From assembly GCA_003483645.1 (NCBI GenBank), contig DMYM01000482.1, positions 1 to 5,269 on the forward strand: a DNA stretch of 5,269 nucleotides, read 5' to 3'. The first letter of the stretch is position 1; every line of letters starts with the position of its first letter. This document shows, one piece after another, positions 1 through 5,269 of the stretch. This DNA is from Verrucomicrobiales bacterium. GTDB lineage: Bacteria > Verrucomicrobiota > Verrucomicrobiia > Verrucomicrobiales > Akkermansiaceae. Both the position numbers and the translations under genes were made by a program. The notes beneath the pieces are model-generated. The model saw only the letters and a list, made by a program, of their open reading frames with translations, was not told the DNA's origin and did not search any database.

Positions 1-110
1 TGACACCGGGAGACCGTAGCAGCAGGCGACTGGCCAATCGCAGGTATCAGACACCGATTCCGCTTTCCACCACGCATTCCCTGCGGAAGAATCTCCAACC
101 CAGCCAATGA
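1..110 (+). CDS. Possible C-terminal tail of an upstream gene (partial, unidentified)
   Basis: Reading from base 3 gives 35 uninterrupted codons and then TGA at 108-110; bases 1-2 would be the end of a split codon. The stop overlaps the ATG at 107 as ATGA, the usual arrangement of translationally coupled genes, and this is the main reason to list it. The encoded tail is basic and polar (Arg, Ser, Pro, Gln rich), with no motif I recognise and no membrane segment. An open stretch this short can easily occur by chance at this base composition, and third-position G/C preference is weaker than in the genes downstream. The alternative is an untranslated leader for the next gene. Confidence 0.33.
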   Translation, partial: TPGDRSSRRLANRRYQTPIPLSTTHSLRKNLQPSQ

Positions 111-589
111 GCACTCATTTTGATCGTCCTGAACTCCCCGCCCTGGGAATCGTCTCCGCCATGGAAGAAGAGGACCGACGGCTCCTCAGCGACTATGGGG
201 AGTTTCTCCCGATGCAGGAGGGAGACACCCTTATCGATGAAGGGGCCGACCAGAACAGCCTCCTCTTTCTCATTTCGGGCCTTCTTCACGTAGTGACCAC
301 CAAGGATGACAAACTTGTTCTCCTTGCCCGCGTGGAACCCGGCGAGTCAATCGGAGAAGTCAATCTCTTCGATCCCTCCAAGGCCAGCGCCTCCGTGGTG
401 GCCAAGAGCTTCAGTCAGGTCTGGAAGGCCCGCCGCAACGACCTTGATGACTTTCTCAACGCCTATCCCGAAGCAGCGGGCCGCCTCATGATCGGCCTTC
501 TCTCGGAGATGTCCAAACGCCTCCGTAATATGAACCAGAAGCTCTCAAATACCGAACTCCAGAGCGCCCTCCAAGAATTCTTCCACTAA
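107..589 (+). CDS. Stand-alone cyclic nucleotide-binding (cNMP/CRP-fold) domain protein
   Basis: This 160-aa protein is essentially one CRP-type sensor domain. Residues 38-62 carry the first beta-roll turns (EGD at 38-40, DEGA at 44-47, FLISG at 54-58). The phosphate-binding cassette is at 78-99 (PGESIGEVNLF, then ASASVVA). Helices at about 111-146 end in MSKRLRNMNQKL, like the CRP C-helix. No HTH follows; the protein stops at 160, whereas CRP/FNR regulators run to about 210-230 aa, so it is not a classical transcription factor. By eye, the Arg of the family's R-[ST]-A ligand motif is replaced (K92-A-S-A), so cAMP binding is doubtful. It is cytosolic, with no signal peptide or TM segment. The start is ATG 107; Met19 (161) is an alternative, and neither has a strong Shine-Dalgarno. 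A DUF3307 gene follows 13 nt downstream. The fold is confident; the ligand and role are unknown. Confidence 0.88.
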   Translation: MSTHFDRPELPALGIVSAMEEEDRRLLSDYGEFLPMQEGDTLIDEGADQNSLLFLISGLLHVVTTKDDKLVLLARVEPGESIGEVNLFDPSKASASVVAKSFSQVWKARRNDLDDFLNAYPEAAGRLMIGLLSEMSKRLRNMNQKLSNTELQSALQEFFH

Positions 590-592
590 GGA
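588..592 (+). promoter_or_regulatory. Ribosome binding site for the DUF3307 gene
   Basis: AAGGA overlaps the TAA stop of the preceding gene. It lies 10 nt before GTG 603 and 13 nt before ATG 606. The spacing favours GTG slightly, although both codons are in frame and differ by only one residue. Its position over the upstream stop suggests translation of the two genes is linked. Confidence 0.5.
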
Positions 593-602
593 ACCACCTC
601 CC

Positions 603-1046
603 GTGATGCTGGACACCTCCCAGGTCGTTTCCAACCCGTGGGGAGCCGTCTTCGTCTTCTTCGCACTGCTCGTCACCCACGCGATTGGAGACTTTGCCCT
701 CCAAGGCAGCTTTCTCTCGCAGGCGAAAAACAGGAATGCGGATCTCTCCCGCTTCTTTCCCAAGGGTGCCCCCCGCGGGCTCTGGTGGAACGCCCTCTTC
801 GCCCACGCCCTCATCCATGCCGGAGGTGTCTGGCTCGTCACCGGTCTGGCAGTCCTCGCTTTCGCGGAACTCGTTCTTCACTTCCTGATAGACTACGCCA
901 AATCGGAGGGTTGGATCTCCTTCGCGCTGGACCAGACCCTCCACCACCTGTGCAAGCTGATCTACGTTGCCCTGATTTTCTGTAACTGGCCGGCCGGACT
1001 GGACTGGGATCCGCTCTCCCCTTCCCTCTCCTCGCCAGCTGAATAA
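603..1046 (+). CDS. DUF3307-family integral membrane protein
   Basis: This 147-aa hydrophobic protein matches the DUF3307 pattern as I know it: H-x3-D-F-x-L-Q in the first helix (H26, D30, F31, Q34), H-x3-H in the second (H68, H72), H-x2-I-D-x2-K in the third (H93, D97, K100) and D-Q-x2-H-H before the fourth (D110, Q111, H114, H115). Predicted membrane spans are about 14-34, 62-83, 84-100 and 109-128. The conserved His and Asp residues inside helices suggest a metal site or an enzymatic centre, but no biochemical function is established to my knowledge. The Pro/Ser tail (130-147) is probably cytoplasmic or disordered. The start is GTG 603 or ATG 606, both served by AAGGA over the previous stop. 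The 13-nt gap indicates an operon with the cNMP-fold gene, so the two may act together. Family call is firm; function unknown. Confidence 0.87.
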   Translation: MMLDTSQVVSNPWGAVFVFFALLVTHAIGDFALQGSFLSQAKNRNADLSRFFPKGAPRGLWWNALFAHALIHAGGVWLVTGLAVLAFAELVLHFLIDYAKSEGWISFALDQTLHHLCKLIYVALIFCNWPAGLDWDPLSPSLSSPAE

Positions 1047-1196
1047 GTTTTTCCCGGGTGAAGGAACCCCCTGAGGAGAAGCGTTTCAAGCCCCCCATCA
1101 TTCACGCATCTACCACTGCCGTCCCGGTTGTCCTTCCCCTCTCCCTTCTTATTTCATTGTGGAACCAACCCAAATTGCCTACCATTTCGTGTCTTC

Positions 1197-1475
1197 ATGG
1201 AACTTGACCTGCTGGACGTTCACTTCGATCTGAAGGACATCAGACCTCGCGAGATCGAAGAGGCGCTTGAAGACCCCTTTGCGATCCGGTTCCTGCCCGA
1301 CCAGGATCGCAGGGATGGAGAGACACGCTACTACGCCCTCGGGCGAACGATCGTCGACCGCTACCTCTTCCTCTGTTTCTGGTCGGACGGCAAAAATGTC
1401 CGCGTTGTGGCGGTCCGCAACCTCACCGAAGGCGAACGCAAGTACTACGACCGAAAATACGCCCAATACAAGTGA
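1197..1475 (+). CDS. brnT: BrnT-like toxin (putative ribonuclease of a type II TA pair)
   Basis: This 92-aa protein resembles the BrnT family, RelE-fold ribonucleases that inhibit translation. Visible family features are EIEEALEDPF at 19-28, a GETRYYALGRT strand-turn at 41-51, a hydrophobic strand YLFLCFW at 56-62, RVVAVRNLT at 69-77 and the closing ERKYYDRKY at 80-88. The N-terminal motif, usually containing KHG or RHG, reads H9-F-D-L-K-D-I here, so the conserved second His appears replaced and activity may differ from the Brucella prototype. The start is ATG 1197, where family similarity begins. The frame is open back to TTG 1128, but that 23-residue extension looks unlike the family. No good Shine-Dalgarno is visible. 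The antitoxin gene overlaps its stop, in the usual toxin-first order of brnTA. The family call is by eye and toxicity is inferred. Confidence 0.75.
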   Translation: MELDLLDVHFDLKDIRPREIEEALEDPFAIRFLPDQDRRDGETRYYALGRTIVDRYLFLCFWSDGKNVRVVAVRNLTEGERKYYDRKYAQYK

Positions 1476-1756
1476 GCATTAAATCGATTTCCAGCTGGAG
1501 CGAGATCCCCGACTTCCCGACTGAGGGCGAGGAAGCCGGATTCTGGATGGGGCATGAACTCTCTCCGGCCCTCATGAAGGCCTCCGAGCACGTGCCCGAC
1601 AGCCGTGAGTCGACCACCATCACCCTGCGCTTCGACCCCCGTATGCTTTCCCGCATCAAACGCATCGCCCGGGAACGATTCCTCAATTACCAGTCCATGA
1701 TGAAACAGTGGCTGGCCGAGCGCCTGGAGGACGAACAGCGCGATAGCGAGCGCTGA
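1472..1756 (+). CDS. brnA: BrnA/CopG-family antitoxin, ribbon-helix-helix
   Basis: This 94-aa protein has two parts. Residues 10-31 (SEIPDFPTEGEEAGFWMGH) match the toxin-binding N-terminal motif common in CopG-type antitoxins (I-P-x-F-x-x-E-x-E-E-A-x-F-W). Residues 48-86 form a ribbon-helix-helix: strand TTITLRFD, helix PRMLSRIKRIARER, turn FLNYQS, then helix MMKQWLAERLE. In this family the protein neutralises the partner toxin and, as a dimer, represses the operon by binding palindromic DNA. It starts with GTG 1472, overlapping the toxin stop by four bases (GTGA). The next in-frame Met (residue 26) would delete the conserved N-terminal motif, so GTG is chosen. With no clear Shine-Dalgarno, translation probably depends on ribosomes finishing brnT. 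The stop shares one base with the vanZ start. Confidence 0.82.
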   Translation: MSIKSISSWSEIPDFPTEGEEAGFWMGHELSPALMKASEHVPDSRESTTITLRFDPRMLSRIKRIARERFLNYQSMMKQWLAERLEDEQRDSER

Positions 1757-2199
1757 TGCCCCGCCTGCCTGCCTGCTGCTCCGGGAGCACCTTCTGGTCC
1801 AGCATCTTCCTGCTCTGGGGGATCGTTCTCTGGCTGCTTTCCGACGGTCCGATCCCCACGCATGGAGGACCAGATCTTCCCGGCCTCGATAAAATCCTGC
1901 ACTTTGGCTACTTTTTTGGCGGAGCAGGACTGCTTTCCGCTGCCCTCTACCTGTCCCGCCGCAATCGAACCGGCCTTTCCTGGCGACGCCTGGTGATCAC
2001 GGTGGTGATTGTGCTCGCCACGGTGGGCGCCCTGGATGAATTTCACCAGTCGTGGATTCCGGAACGCTCCGGCAATGACTTCGGCGACTGGCTGGCTGAT
2101 GTCGCGGGGGCTCTCACCGGTGCGCTGGTCTTCAAACGCTTCCACCGACTCGTGGGCCGGCCGGTCCCGGATCCACCGTCCCCGAAAGATCTGTCCTGA
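1756..2199 (+). CDS. VanZ-family membrane protein
   Basis: This 147-aa protein has the VanZ-like signature: L44-D-K-I-L-H-F-G-Y (Asp45, Lys46, His49) opening the second helix, and D94-E-F-H-Q-S-W-I-P-E-R-S-G-N-D with D111-W-L-A-D-V-A-G-A leading into the last helix. These correspond to the family's D-E-x2-Q-x3-P-x-R and D-x2-x-N/D-x2-G motifs. Predicted membrane spans are roughly 13-29, 47-66, 79-96 and 111-126. VanZ was named from a teicoplanin-resistance gene of Enterococcus, but most chromosomal members are uncharacterised, and nothing here links this copy to glycopeptides: no vanA/H/X-type genes are present. The ATG at 1756 shares its A with the antitoxin TGA (TGATG), so translation is probably coupled by re-initiation. 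The tail 131-147 is polar and Pro-rich. Family firm, role unknown. Confidence 0.87.
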   Translation: MPRLPACCSGSTFWSSIFLLWGIVLWLLSDGPIPTHGGPDLPGLDKILHFGYFFGGAGLLSAALYLSRRNRTGLSWRRLVITVVIVLATVGALDEFHQSWIPERSGNDFGDWLADVAGALTGALVFKRFHRLVGRPVPDPPSPKDLS

Positions 2200-2231
2200 G
2201 TGGTCTTTGGAGTTCCCCCTCCCATGGATGA

Positions 2232-4505
<2,274 letters not shown>

Positions 4506-4512
4506 TACTCCC

Positions 4513-4540
4513 GCGACAATCAGACCTCATCCACTATAAT
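4513..4540 (+). promoter_or_regulatory. Candidate sigma70-type promoter for the secreted-protein gene
   Basis: A perfect -10 hexamer TATAAT lies at 4535-4540. GCGACA at 4513-4518 matches four of six -35 consensus bases, with a 16-nt spacer. Initiation would be near 4547, giving a 5' leader of roughly 75 nt before ATG 4623. A 5-bp inverted repeat, CGCGA at 4512-4516 and TCGCG at 4547-4551, brackets the core and could be an operator half-site pair or chance. An exact TATAAT is notable in DNA this GC-rich, and it falls in the longer of the gaps around ligA. Confidence 0.48.
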
Positions 4541-4613
4541 CGGAGATCGCGCATTCCTCCCTCCATAAAATCGGTTCCCACACTTTGCGATTTCCCAACG
4601 AACTGTTACTGTC

Positions 4614-4617
4614 AGGA
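4614..4617 (+). promoter_or_regulatory. Ribosome binding site for the secreted-protein gene
   Basis: AGGA sits 5 nt before ATG 4623. It supports this start, as does the signal peptide that begins directly at this Met. It is one of the few recognisable Shine-Dalgarno sequences in the window. Confidence 0.5.
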
Positions 4618-4622
4618 CGTCG

Positions 4623-5269
4623 ATGACGATTCTTCGCTGTGCCCTCGTCGCATCTACCCTTGCCCTTCACCTCCAGGCAGCTGACAGGGTCTTTGAACCC
4701 TTTGAGGGTGACGGGTTCGGGACCTGGCAGGAGACCGGGAAGGCCTTTGGAAAGGCTCCTGCCACTGGCGGACACGGGACTCAGCCTGACAAGGTCCGGG
4801 GCTACGCCGGTGAATCCTTCGCCAGTTCCTTCGCCGAAGGAGCTGCCGGGATGGGCTCCCTCACCTCGCCCCCCTTTGCCATCGAACACCCCCACATCAG
4901 CTTCCTCATAGGAGGTGGGAGCAAGAAGGGCCTGACATCCATCCAGCTTCTCATCGGTGACCAGATCATGCGGGAGGCCACTGGCCAGAACGACAGCATC
5001 CTGCGACCCCGCACCTGGGAGGTGAGCGACCTGAAGGGACAGCAGGTCCGCTTGCGCCTGGTTGATGCCGCGGCCAGGGAGGGCGACTACATCCTGGTCG
5101 ACCACATCCTCTTCGCCGGAAAATCCGATCCAAACTTTCCCGGCGCCACCCGGGACGGGAGGCCCTTCAATCCCGGACTGGTGAGCACCGACACCCTGCC
5201 GGGCGTCACTATTCCCGAGGGTAGCAGGCTCGAGATCTTCGCCACTCACGAGGAACACGACGTCTACTC
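4623..5269 (+). CDS. Secreted protein with levanase-type N-terminal module; N-terminal fragment, continues past the window
   Basis: The frame is open from ATG 4623 to the window end: 215 codons plus two bases, with no stop. Residues 1-20 form a signal peptide (Arg5, hydrophobic core 6-17, likely cleavage after Ala19 or Ala20), so the protein is exported. Residues 24-167 resemble the beta-sandwich module found N-terminal in some GH32 levanase-like and other PVC exported proteins: FEGDGFGTW 27-35, AFGKAP 41-46, LTSPPF 80-85, FLIGGG 94-99, REATG 117-121, TWEV 131-134 and VDHILF 159-164. The linker at 182-208 (FNPGLVSTDTLPGV, then IPEGSRLEIFA) is of the kind I associate with the start of the sugar-dehydrogenase-like/heme-binding region of large PVC CxxCH proteins. 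That continuation is inferred, as neither a catalytic domain nor CxxCH lies inside the window. A glycoside hydrolase is the main alternative. Confidence 0.85.
   Translation, partial: MTILRCALVASTLALHLQAADRVFEPFEGDGFGTWQETGKAFGKAPATGGHGTQPDKVRGYAGESFASSFAEGAAGMGSLTSPPFAIEHPHISFLIGGGSKKGLTSIQLLIGDQIMREATGQNDSILRPRTWEVSDLKGQQVRLRLVDAAAREGDYILVDHILFAGKSDPNFPGATRDGRPFNPGLVSTDTLPGVTIPEGSRLEIFATHEEHDVY

Noticed and set aside
58..88. Inverted repeat TTCCGC/GCGGAA with a 19-nt loop upstream of the first full gene
   Set aside because: The stem is only 6 bp with a large loop and no U-tract, and it may lie inside coding sequence. Not distinguishable from chance.
107..589. CRP/FNR-type transcription regulator
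   Set aside because: The protein ends right after the dimerisation-type helix, with no helix-turn-helix. The next gene is a membrane protein in a different frame, so this is not a frameshifted regulator.
486..947. Minus-strand open frame of 153 codons across the first two genes
   Set aside because: It overlaps two plus-strand genes with clear family motifs, and its translation is acidic and Gly-rich without any motif.
1128..1196. TTG start giving the toxin a 23-residue N-terminal extension
   Set aside because: The extension does not resemble the family, TTG is a rarer start, and similarity begins right at ATG 1197.
1047..1196. Gap before the toxin gene, searched for a promoter, operator or terminator
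   Set aside because: Only a weak TTGTCC (1128-1133) and a 4-bp AAAT/ATTT repeat (1172-1187) were found. No convincing -10, no RHH-type palindrome and no hairpin with a T-run.
1756..2199. Glycopeptide (teicoplanin) resistance determinant
   Set aside because: Only family membership suggests it. No van ligase, dehydrogenase, dipeptidase or two-component genes are nearby, and VanZ-like proteins are widespread in non-resistant bacteria.
4527..5258. Long minus-strand open frame of 243 codons
   Set aside because: It lies opposite a plus-strand frame with promoter, Shine-Dalgarno, signal peptide and recognisable domain motifs. Its own translation is Gly/low-complexity rich, with no recognisable family. 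It is a GC-rich antisense shadow.

Overview
The window is GC-rich, densely coded bacterial chromosome, with every supported gene on the + strand. The best guess for the source is the Verrucomicrobiota/PVC group. That rests on the last gene, a secreted protein whose N-terminal module and following linker resemble those I know from large PVC exported proteins, and on a NAD-dependent DNA ligase with a charged insertion. No rRNA or other taxonomic marker is present, so the assignment is an inference.

Layout: (1) 1-110, possible C-terminal tail of an upstream gene, whose TGA would overlap the next ATG as ATGA. (2) 107-589, a stand-alone cyclic-nucleotide-binding-fold protein without a DNA-binding domain. 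(3) 603-1046, a DUF3307 membrane protein 13 nt downstream, so probably co-transcribed. (4) 1047-1196, a 150-nt gap with no gene. (5) 1197-1756, a BrnT-like toxin and BrnA/CopG-like antitoxin overlapping by 4 nt. (6) 1756-2199, a VanZ-family membrane protein whose ATG shares one base with the antitoxin stop codon. (7) 2256-4505, full-length ligA. (8) 4506-4622, a gap holding a perfect TATAAT box and a Shine-Dalgarno-like AGGA. (9) 4623 to the window end, the N-terminal 215 codons of a secreted protein.

There seem to be at least three transcription units: the cNMP-fold/DUF3307 pair, the brnT-brnA-vanZ cassette (possibly reading into ligA 56 nt later), and the secreted protein with its own promoter. 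LigA is housekeeping replication and repair. The TA-like pair may be a resident or acquired accessory module, and VanZ is attached to it at least at the level of translation.

No CRISPR array, tRNA, rRNA, insertion sequence or clear rho-independent terminator was seen. No wholly new system is evident. The less ordinary items are the overlapping toxin-antitoxin-VanZ cassette, the cNMP-fold protein that seems to lack the phosphate-binding arginine, and the insertion in the HhH region of LigA.
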